A model generated the notes under the pieces. That model was given only the letters and a program-made list of their open reading frames with translations. It did no database searches and was not told the DNA's origin. The position numbers and the translations under genes are program-made. Positions 22,878 to 31,357 of a DNA stretch of 46,230 bases are shown here, one piece after another (the stretch's first letter is position 1; the number at the start of each line of letters is the position of its first letter). The stretch spans positions 1-46,230 of the forward strand of contig JAJEAO010000046.1 of NCBI GenBank assembly GCA_022822745.1. Reading direction: 5' to 3'. This stretch comes from Acidobacteriota bacterium. Its GTDB lineage: Bacteria > Acidobacteriota > Vicinamibacteria > Marinacidobacterales > Marinacidobacteraceae.

Positions 22878-25358
22878 ATGCCTGAATCCACGAAGAGCCC
22901 CCTGCCCGAGTCCAGCTCGCCCCAGGGGCAGATCCACCGCATGGTGCCGGTCCTGCCGCTGCGGGACATCGTCGTCTTCCCCCATTCCTTCCTCCCGCTC
23001 TCCGTCGGTCGCAAGAGCACGATCCGGATGCTGAAGGCGGCCACCCGCGAGCTCGGCGGATCCCCGAGAAGCTCGGGACGCGCCAAGGTGATGCTCGCGG
23101 TCCTGACCCAGAAGGACGACGGCGTGGAGCGCCCGGGGCCCGAGGATCTCTACGAGGTCGGCACCGCCGCGCGACTCGAAAAGCAGGTCCGGATGCGGGA
23201 GGGGACGATCCGGATCGTGATCCGGGGGAGTTTCCGGTTCCGGGTGGAACGGTTCGTCCAGACCGAACCGTTCCTGCGCGCCGACATCCGGGTGCTCGAC
23301 GGCACGGTGGGCGCCACCCGGACGGTCGAATTCGAGGCCCTCACGCGCAAGATCCGCGAAGAACTCCAGGAAATGATCAAGGGCGATCACTTCCCGCGGG
23401 CCCGGGAGGTGATGAAGACCCAGCTCGCGCGCGTCGGGAGCGCCGGCCAGCTCGCCGACTTCGTCGCCGAGACCCTGCCCAGCCTGAACACCGAGATGCG
23501 CCAGGACGTCCTGCAGACGCTCTCGATCCAGGACCGTCTCGGCCTCGCCTACGCCGCCATCCTTCGGGAGAAGCAGGTGCGCGACCTCGGCAAGAGCATC
23601 GAGTCGAAGGTCAAGAGCGAAGTGGGACGAACCCAGCGCGAGTTCTTCCTTCGCGAACAGATGAAGGCGATCCGGAAGGAGCTCGGCGAAGCGGACGACT
23701 CGACCCGCGAGCTCGACGAGCTCAAGGAGAAGATCAAGAAGGCGGGGATGCCCGAGGAGGCCGAGAAGGAAGCGCTGCGGGAATTCCGTCGACTCGGTCG
23801 GATCCCCCCCGCTTCGGCCGAGTACACCGTCGGACGAACCTACCTGGACTGGCTCGTCCGCGTTCCGTGGCAGAAATGCACCGAGGACAAGTACGACATC
23901 CCTCGCGCCAAGGAGATCCTGGAAGCGGACCACTACGACCTGGAAAAGGTCAAGGACCGCATTCTCGAGTTCCTCGCCGTCCGCGAACGCAAGCCGGACC
24001 AGAAGGGACCGATCCTCTGCTTCGTGGGTCCGCCGGGTGTCGGGAAGACCAGCCTCGGCCGCTCCATCGCGAAGGCGGTCGGACGGAAGTTCGTTCGCCT
24101 CAGCCTCGGAGGCATCCGGGATGAAGCCGAGATTCGGGGACACCGCCGGACCTACATTGGCGCGCTCCCGGGACAGATCATCCAGAGCCTGGTCCGGGTC
24201 GAGACGCGCAACCCGGTCTTCATGCTGGACGAGGTGGACAAGCTCGGGATGGACTTCCGGGGCGATCCGAGTTCGGCGCTCCTCGAGGTGCTCGACCCCG
24301 AACAGAACAACGCCTTCCGGGATCACTACGTGGACCAGCCGTTCGATCTGTCCGAGGTCCTGTTCATCGCCACGGCGAACATGGTGGATCCGGTGCCGCC
24401 GGCCCTCAAGGACCGGATGGAGATCCTCCAACTGAACGGATACACCGAGGAAGAGAAGATCCAGATCGCGATCCGGCACCTCATCCCTCGCCAGCTCGAG
24501 AACCACGGCCTCGAGGAAGAGGAGGTCGCGCCCGTGTTCAGCCGCGAGGCGATCTCGAAGCTGATCCGGGACTACACCCGCGAAGCCGGCCTGCGGAACA
24601 TGGAGCGGGCGATCGCGAAGGTGTGCCGCAAGGCGGTGCGAAAGCTCGCCGAGGGGGAGTCCGGACCGCTGCAGGTGACGCCGGACGTCGTGGGCGATCT
24701 GCTCGGCGCCCCGACGACCTATTCGCGCGAGATCGAGGAACGGGTCAGCCTTCCCGGCGTCTCGGTCGGCCTCGCGTGGACGCCGGTCGGGGGCGACATC
24801 CTGTTCATCGAGACCTCGCGGATGCGGGGAAACAACCACCTAACCCTCACCGGACAGCTCGGCGACGTGATGAAGGAGTCCGCGACCGCGGCGCTCTCGT
24901 GGGTGCGCCAGCACGGCGGCGCCTACGGCATCGAGAGCGGCTTCTACCGGAAGTCGGACATCCACTTCCACGTGCCCGAGGGCTCCACCCCCAAGGACGG
25001 GCCGTCAGCGGGAGTCAGCCTCGTGGCCTCGCTGATCTCGGCGCTCACCGGAACGCAGTGCCGGCCGCGCCTCGCGATGACCGGCGAGATCACGCTCACC
25101 GGTCACGTGCTCCCGGTGGGAGGGATCAAGCAGAAGCTCCTCGCCGCTCACCGCTACGGGATCGAGGAGGTCATCGTGCCCCGGCTGAACAAGGCGGCGC
25201 TCCTCGAGGACGTGCCCGACGAGATCCGCGACGCCCTGCAGATCCACTTCGTCTCGAGCCTGGAGGAGGCGGTGCCCATCATCTTCCCCGACATCGCGCC
25301 CGCAGCCGCGATCTCGGCGGCGGCCGAAGCCTCCGCCGATCCCCTGCCCGTGCAGTGA
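22878..25358 (+). CDS. lon: ATP-dependent protease Lon
   Basis: This 826-aa protein has an N-terminal LON substrate domain (VPVLPLRDIVVFPHSFLPL near residue 23) and a coiled middle (REFFLREQMKAIRKELGE). The AAA+ module has Walker A GPPGVGKTSL near 383 and Walker B VFMLDEVDKL near 451. The C-terminal Ser/Lys protease has PKDGPSAG with the catalytic Ser near 710 and GGIKQK with the Lys near 751. Lon degrades misfolded and regulatory proteins in the cytoplasm. It ends in an Ala-rich tail. ATG is preceded by CCCCAGGAGGCGATCCCCC, a strong Shine-Dalgarno. Length matches the family. A DnaJ-like co-chaperone gene follows, fitting a protein-quality-control pair. Confidence 0.97.
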   Translation: MPESTKSPLPESSSPQGQIHRMVPVLPLRDIVVFPHSFLPLSVGRKSTIRMLKAATRELGGSPRSSGRAKVMLAVLTQKDDGVERPGPEDLYEVGTAARLEKQVRMREGTIRIVIRGSFRFRVERFVQTEPFLRADIRVLDGTVGATRTVEFEALTRKIREELQEMIKGDHFPRAREVMKTQLARVGSAGQLADFVAETLPSLNTEMRQDVLQTLSIQDRLGLAYAAILREKQVRDLGKSIESKVKSEVGRTQREFFLREQMKAIRKELGEADDSTRELDELKEKIKKAGMPEEAEKEALREFRRLGRIPPASAEYTVGRTYLDWLVRVPWQKCTEDKYDIPRAKEILEADHYDLEKVKDRILEFLAVRERKPDQKGPILCFVGPPGVGKTSLGRSIAKAVGRKFVRLSLGGIRDEAEIRGHRRTYIGALPGQIIQSLVRVETRNPVFMLDEVDKLGMDFRGDPSSALLEVLDPEQNNAFRDHYVDQPFDLSEVLFIATANMVDPVPPALKDRMEILQLNGYTEEEKIQIAIRHLIPRQLENHGLEEEEVAPVFSREAISKLIRDYTREAGLRNMERAIAKVCRKAVRKLAEGESGPLQVTPDVVGDLLGAPTTYSREIEERVSLPGVSVGLAWTPVGGDILFIETSRMRGNNHLTLTGQLGDVMKESATAALSWVRQHGGAYGIESGFYRKSDIHFHVPEGSTPKDGPSAGVSLVASLISALTGTQCRPRLAMTGEITLTGHVLPVGGIKQKLLAAHRYGIEEVIVPRLNKAALLEDVPDEIRDALQIHFVSSLEEAVPIIFPDIAPAAAISAAAEASADPLPVQ

Positions 25359-25394
25359 TCCACGGGGCGGGCGACTCCCGCCTCATCTCCGGCC

Positions 25395-26252
25395 GTGCAG
25401 ACTCCCGACTACTACCAGGTGCTCGGAGTCGCGCGCGGCGCCGACCCGCAGCGGATCCGTCAGGCCTACCGCAGGCTCGCCCGGAAGCACCATCCCGATC
25501 TCAACCCGGGCGATGGAGCGGCCGCCGAGCGTTTCCGCCGGATCGGCGAGGCCTACGAGGTGCTCTCCGACTCGGCAAAGCGGCGTCGCTACGACGCCCT
25601 GCGGGCGAACGGCGGCGCCGGCTGGCCCGGTTTCGGCCGCGGCGGGTTCTCCCGGGCTGACCTGTCCGGACTGTTTTCCGAGCTCTTCCGAGGGCGTCCG
25701 GATCGCGCCTCCGCCGGCGCGCCCCGCTGGCATCGCCCACCGGCGCCTCCTCCCGAGACGACGATCGAAGTGCGCCTCGAAGAGGTTCTCACCGGGGCGC
25801 TGCGGTGGGTCGAGACCGGTCCTGGCGCGCTTCGCGTGCGGATCCCGCCAGGCGTCGCCGACGGGGCCCGGCTCCGCATTCCCACGGCGCACGGCCCCGC
25901 CCATGTCCGGGTTCGCATCGCGGAGCACGACCGATTCCGGCGGACCGGAACGGATCTCGAAGTGGAGGTGCCGGTGCGCTTCAAGGAGGCCGCGCTCGGG
26001 GGCGAGATCGAAGTCCCGACGCTCGAGGGCGTCGAGAGAGTGCGCCTCCCCGCGGGCGCCTCCGGAGGGGCCGGGCTTCGGCTCCGCGGACGGGGCCTCC
26101 CGCGCGCCGGGAACCCGGGAGCGCGGGGAGACCTGATCGCCCGGATCCGGGTCACGGTGCCCGGGCGACTGACGCCCGAGCAGCGGGAATGGGTGCGGCG
26201 CCTCGATCCGGACGGCGGCGAGACCCGCGGCGGAGATCGAGGGCGCCGCTGA
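25395..26252 (+). CDS. DnaJ-like co-chaperone (CbpA type, no zinc fingers)
   Basis: This 285-aa protein has an N-terminal J domain, TPDYYQVLGVARGADPQRIR, with the HPD tripeptide at residues 33-35 and EAYEVLSDSAKRRRYDAL. A Gly/Phe-rich linker follows (GGAGWPGFGRGGFSRADL), and then the two beta-sheet C-terminal substrate domains (ETTIEVRLEEVLTGALR, VPVRFKEAALGGEIEVPTLEG, RLRGRGLPR). The four CxxCxGxG zinc repeats of DnaJ are absent, so it is a type II protein like CbpA. It stimulates DnaK ATPase and delivers clients. It starts with GTG 36 bases after lon and is probably cotranscribed. The tail is Arg/Gly rich. Confidence 0.93.
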   Translation: MQTPDYYQVLGVARGADPQRIRQAYRRLARKHHPDLNPGDGAAAERFRRIGEAYEVLSDSAKRRRYDALRANGGAGWPGFGRGGFSRADLSGLFSELFRGRPDRASAGAPRWHRPPAPPPETTIEVRLEEVLTGALRWVETGPGALRVRIPPGVADGARLRIPTAHGPAHVRVRIAEHDRFRRTGTDLEVEVPVRFKEAALGGEIEVPTLEGVERVRLPAGASGGAGLRLRGRGLPRAGNPGARGDLIARIRVTVPGRLTPEQREWVRRLDPDGGETRGGDRGRR

Positions 26253-26253
26253 T

Positions 26254-26877
26254 CTACCGAAGCCGCTCGGGCAGGGTTCCGCGGAGCGGCCTCAGCGGCT
26301 CCGAGCGCGCATCGAGGATCACCGAAGGCGCCCGGCCGGGAGTCCTCCCCCCGTCGAGTGCGAGGAGCGGAGGCCGGCCCGGGCCGCCTTCGGCGAGTCC
26401 GCGCACGGCGGACGGCGCGGTCCTCGCGGGCGGGCGGCCGCTCCGATTCGCGCTCGTGGAGATCACCGGATGCCCGAGGGCGGCGGCGAGGAAGCGGGCG
26501 ACCGGGTGCGAGCTGACCCGGACGGCGGCGGAACCGGCCCCGCCGCGGAGCGGGAGGACGAGCGTCACCGGCCCCGGCCACGCTCGACGCGCCAGCGCGG
26601 CCGCCGCCGGCGGAAGCCGGCAGACGCTCTCGACCTGTTCGCGGCTCGCCGCGATCCAGGGCAGCGGGCGGTCCCGGGGTCGAGTCTTCCAGCGGTACAC
26701 CGCCTCGACTCCGGCGGAGGACCGCGGGTCGGCCCCGAGGGCGTAGAACGTTTCGGTCGGGAAGACAACGACGCCGCCGCGGGCCAGCGCGGCGGCCGCG
26801 GTGGCGATCGCTCCGGCCTCGGTCGGTGGACGCGGCGCGTCGTCGAGGCCGCCGACCGGAAGGACGGACGCAGTCAC
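26254..26877 (-). CDS. tsaC: Threonylcarbamoyl-AMP synthase TsaC/YrdC
   Basis: This 207-aa protein has the YrdC/Sua5 fold: ARGGVVVFPTETFYALGAD, VYRWKTRPRDRPLPW (the K-x-R motif), WPGPVTLVLPLR, VRVSSHPVARFL, PVISTSANRSGRPPARTAP and a C-terminal RAPSVILD and LRPLRGTLP. It makes threonylcarbamoyl-AMP from Thr, bicarbonate and ATP for the t6A37 modification of ANN-decoding tRNAs. It is the short form without the Sua5 C-terminal domain. GTG at 26877 overlaps the xerD stop by four bases, so it is the last gene of the murJ-xerD-tsaC operon. It converges with the dnaJ-like gene, with one base between stop codons. Confidence 0.93.
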   Translation of the reverse strand: MTASVLPVGGLDDAPRPPTEAGAIATAAAALARGGVVVFPTETFYALGADPRSSAGVEAVYRWKTRPRDRPLPWIAASREQVESVCRLPPAAAALARRAWPGPVTLVLPLRGGAGSAAVRVSSHPVARFLAAALGHPVISTSANRSGRPPARTAPSAVRGLAEGGPGRPPLLALDGGRTPGRAPSVILDARSEPLRPLRGTLPERLR

Positions 26878-27794
26878 CGGGCGGTCCTCCGGGCCCGGGG
26901 ATGGAAGGCGTCCACGACCCGTCGCAGCCGCTCCTCGGAGACGTGGGTGTAGATCTGCGTCGTGCTCACCGAGGCGTGCCCGAGCATCTGCTGGAGACTC
27001 CGGAGGTCGGCGCCGCGCTCGAGCAGGTGCGTCGCGAACGAGTGGCGGAGAACATGGGGAGAGAGCGGCCGGGTGATGCCCGCGGCCTCGCCTGCCTTCC
27101 GCACGATCTGCCAGAAGCGGACCCGCGTCATCGGTCCGCGTCGGGCGGTGACGAACAGCCACGGGTTCGCTGCGTCCTCGTCGCCGAGAAAGGACGGACG
27201 CCCCTGCTCCAGCCACACGCCGAGCCGTTCCTCCGCGGTCCGGCTGTACGGCACGATCCTCGACTTGCCCCCCTTCCCGGTCACGGTGACGAATCCGGGA
27301 ACCTGATCCCGGGCCCGATTCAACTGCGCCGTCCGGAGACCGACGAGCTCGGACACGCGGAGCCCGGTCGCGTAGAGCAGCTCCAGCATCGCCCGGTTGC
27401 GCAGCCCGCAGGGAGACGGCTCGGACACCTCGAGGAGCCGCTCCACCTCCTCGAGCGAGAGGTAGCGCGGCAGGGACGGGAGCGCCCGGGCCGGCGTGAG
27501 GTCGGCGGCGGGATTCGTCCCGATCTCCCCCTCCCCCGTCCAGAACCCGAAGGCTCCCCGGATCGCGGCGGTGACCCGCTGGATGGACCGGAACGAAAGC
27601 CCCTGGCGGTGGAGCTCCACCAGGAACCGTTCGAGGTCGGCCCGCTGGAGCGTGGCGAGCGGGCGTCCGGCGGCGAAGCCGGTCAGCTTGAGCAGGTCGC
27701 GCCGATAGGCCTCGATCGTGTTCGGAGCGAGTCCCCGCTCGACCTGCAGATGGTCGAGGAACCGGCGGACTCCGGGGAGCGAGGCCGCTGTCAT
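26874..27794 (-). CDS. xerD: Site-specific tyrosine recombinase XerD
   Basis: This 306-aa tyrosine recombinase has an N-terminal SAM-like core-binding domain (FLDHLQVERGLAPNTIEAYRR) and a full catalytic set: Arg146 (YATGLRVSEL), Lys174 in TGKGGKSR, His247 and Arg250 (SPHVLRHSFATHLLE), His273 (LGHASVSTTQ) and the nucleophile Tyr282 (QIYTHVS). With XerC it resolves chromosome dimers at dif. Alone in some lineages (XerH/XerS-like) it does the whole job; no second Xer gene is in this window. ATG at 27794 overlaps the murJ stop by four bases (ATGA). Length is normal. Confidence 0.95.
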   Translation of the reverse strand: MTAASLPGVRRFLDHLQVERGLAPNTIEAYRRDLLKLTGFAAGRPLATLQRADLERFLVELHRQGLSFRSIQRVTAAIRGAFGFWTGEGEIGTNPAADLTPARALPSLPRYLSLEEVERLLEVSEPSPCGLRNRAMLELLYATGLRVSELVGLRTAQLNRARDQVPGFVTVTGKGGKSRIVPYSRTAEERLGVWLEQGRPSFLGDEDAANPWLFVTARRGPMTRVRFWQIVRKAGEAAGITRPLSPHVLRHSFATHLLERGADLRSLQQMLGHASVSTTQIYTHVSEERLRRVVDAFHPRARRTAR

Positions 27795-29455
27795 CGCGGA
27801 GGCCGGAACTTCCGCCCGAACTCGCGGGCGGCCCGGGACAGGAGGGTCCACTCCGGCGGTGCGATCCACCGCGCCGCCTGGGAGAACAGGAGGAGCCCGG
27901 CGCCGACTCCGCCCGCGGTGGCGGCGAGCGCCGACAGCGCGCCGGGACCGGCCGAACCCCGGATCCACGCCGCCGCCATCCACGCAACGCCGCCGGTGGC
28001 GATCGCCACCGGAGCGGCGCGCGCCCCGGCGGCGAGGACCTCGCGGACGATCCCGCCGGCGGCCGGGCGGAGCTTCGGCGCGAGCAGGAGGATGAGGAGG
28101 CCGACCGAGGCCCAGGCCACGGTCACGGTGGCGAGCGGAAGGCCCAGGTGCCCCAGTCCCGCCGTCACGACGAAGGTGCGGGTGGCGAGCCAGGTGAGGC
28201 CGGTGCCGACCACGGCGACCAGCAGCGGGGGACGGGTGCTCCCGAGAGCGAAGAAGGCGTCCGTGAGCAGCCGGGTCGCCCCGAACGCGGGAAGCCCGAG
28301 CGCGAACAGCCGCAGGATCCGGGCGACTTCCCCGGCGTCCACGCTGGTGAAGGCGCCGTGGCGGAAGATCACCGCGACCAGAACGTCGCTGACTGCGGCG
28401 AGGCCGGCGGCGGCGGCCAGGGTCAGGAGGAGCATCAGCCGCGCGGACTGGGAGAGCACCCGGGCGAAGCCCGCCGGATCGGAGCGTCCGGCGGCGCGGG
28501 TGAGCGCCGGGAGCGTGGCGTTCGACAACGCCACCGCGATCAGGCCGATCGGGAGCTGCGCCAGTCGGTACGCCATGTAGAACCACGCGAGCCACGAAGT
28601 CCCCGCGGAGGCGAAGTGCCGGGAGATCACGACGTTGATCTGGAGGCTGCCGGCGGCGCCCGCGGCCGGGAGGAACAGGCGGCAGACCCGGCGGAAGGCG
28701 CGGTCGCGAAGGGTGGCGGCGGCTCCGCCGGTCGGCCCCGGACGATAGCCGCGGCGACGGAACCACACGAGCTGGCTCCCCATCTGGACCAGCCCCCCGA
28801 GCGGAACTCCGATCGCCAGGCCGGTCATCGGGTGGAGGTCGAACTGCGGAGCGACGAGCGCTCCGAGCGTGGCGCAGCACACGGTCGTCACGTTGAACAG
28901 CGCCGAGGCCACCCCCGGCAGGAAGAACGCGCTCCGCGCCTGGAGCCCGCCCATGTAGAGCGCCGCGAGCGCCGCGAACACGAAGAACGGGAACATGATC
29001 CGCATCAGCCAGATCGTCAGCTCCCGCGGCGTCTCGAAGCCAAAGCCGAGCCCGTCCGGAAGCGGCCGGTCGAACGCGGCGCCCGCGAACACGAAGTCCA
29101 CGAGCTCGGGAGCGAACAGGATCGCGAGCGCGGTGATGGCGAGCGCGATCGGCAGGACGGCGCGGAAGACGCGGGCGAAGAGGATGTGGGCGGCGCGCCT
29201 TCCTTCGGCCTGATCCACGCGGGCGAAGGTCGCCACGAACGCCTTGGAGAGCGCGCCGTCGCCGAGCAGCTCGCGCAGCGTGGTCGGGAAAGTGAAGGCG
29301 GCCACGAACCCGTCGAGGAGCGCGGTGGGGAAGAGAAACGCGAGGGTCTGCTCCCGGACCAGCCCGGTGATCCGGGACACCAGAACCCCGAGACTCACGG
29401 AGCCGGCGCGCCGCGCCAGGTGTCGTTCGTCGCTCGCGGCGGAGGTCTCGGCCAC
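27791..29455 (-). CDS. murJ: Lipid II flippase MurJ
   Basis: This 554-aa polytopic protein has the MurJ/MVF pattern: LGVLVSRITGLVREQTLAFLF, VAAFTFPTTLRELLGDGALSKAFV, then many transmembrane helices. Conserved arginines occur in SRITGLVRE and RLPIG-like regions (YRLAQLPIGLIAVALSNATLPALTR). It flips lipid II to the periplasm for PBP1a and others. The start is set at GTG 29455: it gives a 23-residue cytoplasmic lead-in before SVSLGVLVSRITG, has no Shine-Dalgarno, and is placed right behind a CATACT box (reverse of 29461-29466), which suggests a leaderless mRNA. It is first in a murJ-xerD-tsaC operon with ATGA and GTGA overlaps. Confidence 0.93.
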   Translation of the reverse strand: MAETSAASDERHLARRAGSVSLGVLVSRITGLVREQTLAFLFPTALLDGFVAAFTFPTTLRELLGDGALSKAFVATFARVDQAEGRRAAHILFARVFRAVLPIALAITALAILFAPELVDFVFAGAAFDRPLPDGLGFGFETPRELTIWLMRIMFPFFVFAALAALYMGGLQARSAFFLPGVASALFNVTTVCCATLGALVAPQFDLHPMTGLAIGVPLGGLVQMGSQLVWFRRRGYRPGPTGGAAATLRDRAFRRVCRLFLPAAGAAGSLQINVVISRHFASAGTSWLAWFYMAYRLAQLPIGLIAVALSNATLPALTRAAGRSDPAGFARVLSQSARLMLLLTLAAAAGLAAVSDVLVAVIFRHGAFTSVDAGEVARILRLFALGLPAFGATRLLTDAFFALGSTRPPLLVAVVGTGLTWLATRTFVVTAGLGHLGLPLATVTVAWASVGLLILLLAPKLRPAAGGIVREVLAAGARAAPVAIATGGVAWMAAAWIRGSAGPGALSALAATAGGVGAGLLLFSQAARWIAPPEWTLLSRAAREFGRKFRPPR

Positions 29456-29460
29456 GCCGT

Positions 29461-29466
29461 AGTATG
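29461..29466 (-). promoter_or_regulatory. -10-like box (CATACT) immediately upstream of murJ
   Basis: On the minus strand CATACT ends five bases before the GTG at 29455. Transcription from it would begin at or next to the start codon, giving a leaderless message. This agrees with the absence of a Shine-Dalgarno. Confidence 0.4.
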
Positions 29467-29595
29467 GAACGCGGACCGGCTCTTCCTCCCCGACGCCCCG
29501 CCCCGATGAGGCCGAATCGGGTCGCTCCGGGCCGGAGCCGAGCCGCGCGGGATCAGGGAACCGGCGCCCGCCGACATCCTGCGGCCATCGCCGCG

Positions 29596-29750
29596 CCGAC
29601 CGGTCGCCCTGTGGGCGCAACTGGCCCCGACCGGTCGCCTCGTGGTCCTGTCCGGCCCCGACCGGTCGCCTCGTGGGCGCAATTGGCCCCGACCGGTCGC
29701 CTCGTGGGCGCAGTTGGCCCCGACCGGTCGCCTCGTGGTCCTGTCCGGCC
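29596..29750. repeat. Five 31-bp tandem repeats with a phased 10-bp palindrome
   Basis: Units start at 29596, 29627, 29658, 29689 and 29720. Each begins CCGACCGGTCGCC and holds the perfect palindrome CGACCGGTCG (first at 29597-29606). The second half comes in two types: GGGCGCAAxTGGCC-like (units 1, 3, 4) and GGTCCTGTCCGGCC (units 2, 5), giving the order A-B-A-A-B. The array fills the spacer between murJ (minus) and the barrel gene (plus). The rest of 29456-29799 shows only the two promoter-like boxes. It is not a CRISPR: unit length is too short and there are no unique spacers. Confidence 0.85.
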
Positions 29751-29780
29751 CCGGCCGGCCCGCCGTTCTCGACTCTGGAG

Positions 29781-29786
29781 TAGGAT
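29781..29786 (+). promoter_or_regulatory. -10-like box (TAGGAT) before the outer-membrane barrel gene
   Basis: TAGGAT ends 13 bases before ATG 29800, so the predicted leader is only about seven bases. No -35 is seen; the 31-bp repeats end 30 bases upstream and could host an activator. Confidence 0.35.
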
Positions 29787-29799
29787 TCCCCGCGGGTTG

Positions 29800-30504
29800 A
29801 TGGCGGCCACGGATCCGGGAACCCCGTGCGGGGCCGCAACTTTCGGACGCCGGGCTGTGCTCCTCGTCATCGTCGGCGCCATCGCTCTGCTGTTCTCGCT
29901 GTTCGCCGCGGCGCCGGCGGCGGCGCAGGAACACCGGTTCCGCCTGTTCACGGGCGTCGGCGTCCAGCTCTTCGCCCGCCCCGACCTGAAGCTGGGTCGG
30001 GGCATCGGCCTGGGGGGCGCCGCCGCGCTGCGTCTGAACGACACCTGGAGCCTGGAGTCGGCCTTCCACTTCGGTCGCTCCAATCGGCGCTACACGGCGC
30101 AGGATCAGCCGGTCGAGGATGTGGTGGCCGAGCCGGCCTACCAGTTCCGCACGAACCGCTACCACCTCGACGGCTCCCTCGTCCACCACTTCGGTCGCCG
30201 CCAGCCCTTCCACACCTGGGTGCTCGCCGGCGCGGGCATCGTCCGTCGCGACGAATTCCAGGAGGACTTCATCTACGCCGAACCGGACGAGGACGCCGCC
30301 ACCCTGACCGGTCTCCGGTTCCCGATCGGCAACGAAGTCACTCTCGAGACCAGCGAGTACGCCGTCACGATGCACATCGGCGCCGGGTTCGAGGTCTATG
30401 TGTTCGACTACCTCTCGGCGGCCGCCGAGTACCGGATCTGGATTCCCGGCGACTTCGGGCTCCGAACCCAGCAGATCGTCGTCGGCATCAACTACTACCG
30501 GTGA
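29800..30504 (+). CDS. Outer-membrane beta-barrel protein
   Basis: This 234-aa protein has a long signal peptide (VLLVIVGAIALLFSLFAAAPAAAQ). Alternating aromatic/hydrophobic beta strands follow: HRFRLFTGVGVQLFAR, GIGLGGAAALRLNDTWSLESAFHFGRSN, HTWVLAGAGIVRRDEF, YAVTMHIGAGFEVYVFDYLSAAAEYRIWIPG. It ends in QIVVGINYYR, with aromatic residues near the end where a barrel's last strand is expected. It looks like an 8-strand OmpA/OmpW-like or 'outer membrane beta-barrel' (PF13505) protein. Substrate or role is unknown. It ends 28 bases before mrpE, so it could be the first gene of the antiporter transcript. Confidence 0.75.
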   Translation: MAATDPGTPCGAATFGRRAVLLVIVGAIALLFSLFAAAPAAAQEHRFRLFTGVGVQLFARPDLKLGRGIGLGGAAALRLNDTWSLESAFHFGRSNRRYTAQDQPVEDVVAEPAYQFRTNRYHLDGSLVHHFGRRQPFHTWVLAGAGIVRRDEFQEDFIYAEPDEDAATLTGLRFPIGNEVTLETSEYAVTMHIGAGFEVYVFDYLSAAAEYRIWIPGDFGLRTQQIVVGINYYR

Positions 30505-30532
30505 TCCCGACCCGCCCGCGGTCGCAGCAGGG

Positions 30533-31075
30533 ATGACGGACAGGCGCGCCCTCTCCGCCGGCCCCCTCGCGGCCGCGGCCCTCCCGCTGTTCGCGTTCTG
30601 GGTGCTGCTGTCGGGCAAGCTGGACGCGTTCCACCTGGGCATCGGCCTGCTGACCGCCATCCTCGTCGCCGCCGCCACGCAGCGCGTTTACGCCCTCCCG
30701 CCGGCGTCCATGCCGCGGAAGGACTTCGCCCGCGCCGCGCTGCGGATCCACCGCCCCGTCGGTTACCTCGCCTGGCTGCTGGTCGAGATCTTCCGCTCCG
30801 CGGTCCACGTCACCCGGATCGTCCTCGACCCCCGGCTTCCGATCCGGCCCACCGTCGTCAGGATCGAGGACGGGCTTCCCCACCCGGTCGCCCGGCTCAC
30901 CCTGGCGCACTCGATCACGCTGACGCCGGGGACGGTCACGATCGACTGCGACGAGCGCGACATGACCGTCCACGCCCTCGACGCCCGCTCCGCGGCCGGG
31001 GTCGGACGCGATGGAGGAGCGATCGCGCGCCGCGTCCGCCGTCTCTACTCCCGGAACGAGAGCCACGGTTCCTGA
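30533..31075 (+). CDS. mrpE: Na+/H+ antiporter subunit E (MrpE/MbhA)
   Basis: This 180-aa protein has three N-terminal hydrophobic segments (LAAAALPLFAFWVLLSGKL, FHLGIGLLTAILVAAATQRVY) and LAWLLVEIFRSAVHVTRIVLDP. The MnhE/MrpE signature follows: LTLAHSITLTPGTVTID and DMTVHALDARSA. MrpE is the small subunit at the edge of Mrp complexes and is needed for assembly. It opens a nine-gene run in the order E-F-G-D'-E'B-C-D-D-small-D. MrpF starts 15 bases after its stop. The membrane topology is inferred from hydrophobicity. Confidence 0.92.
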   Translation: MTDRRALSAGPLAAAALPLFAFWVLLSGKLDAFHLGIGLLTAILVAAATQRVYALPPASMPRKDFARAALRIHRPVGYLAWLLVEIFRSAVHVTRIVLDPRLPIRPTVVRIEDGLPHPVARLTLAHSITLTPGTVTIDCDERDMTVHALDARSAAGVGRDGGAIARRVRRLYSRNESHGS

Positions 31076-31090
31076 CGCGATAACGACCCG

Positions 31091-31357
31091 ATGTCCGGGA
31101 TTCTCGGCGCTTTCGCCGGAGCGCTCGTCCTCGCGGCCATCGGTTCGCTCGTCCGCGTGTTCCGGGGCCCGACGCTGTGGGATCGCCTGAGCGGACTGGC
31201 CCTCATCGGCACGAAGGCGCTGATTCTGCTCCTCGTCGTGGGACAGCTCTCCGGACAGCCCGAGATGTTCACGGACATCGCTCTCGCGTACGCCCTCATC
31301 GGTTTCCTGGCGATGCTCGCCGTCGCGAAGTTCTTCGAGAAGGGGAGCGGCGCCTGA
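31091..31357 (+). CDS. mrpF: Na+/H+ antiporter subunit F (MrpF/MbhB)
   Basis: This 88-aa protein has three transmembrane helices (GAFAGALVLAAIGSLVRVFRG, LIGTKALILLLVVGQLSG, FTDIALAYALIGFLAMLAVAKFFEK). It carries the MrpF landmarks RVFRGPTLWDRLSGLALIG and MFTDIALAYALIGFL. Length is normal. Its stop TGA shares a base with the ATG of mrpG (TGATG), so the two are translationally coupled. Confidence 0.93.
   Translation: MSGILGAFAGALVLAAIGSLVRVFRGPTLWDRLSGLALIGTKALILLLVVGQLSGQPEMFTDIALAYALIGFLAMLAVAKFFEKGSGA

Noticed and set aside
29596..29750. CRISPR array
   Set aside because: Units are 31 bp without unique spacers; the second halves come in only two types and no cas gene is nearby.
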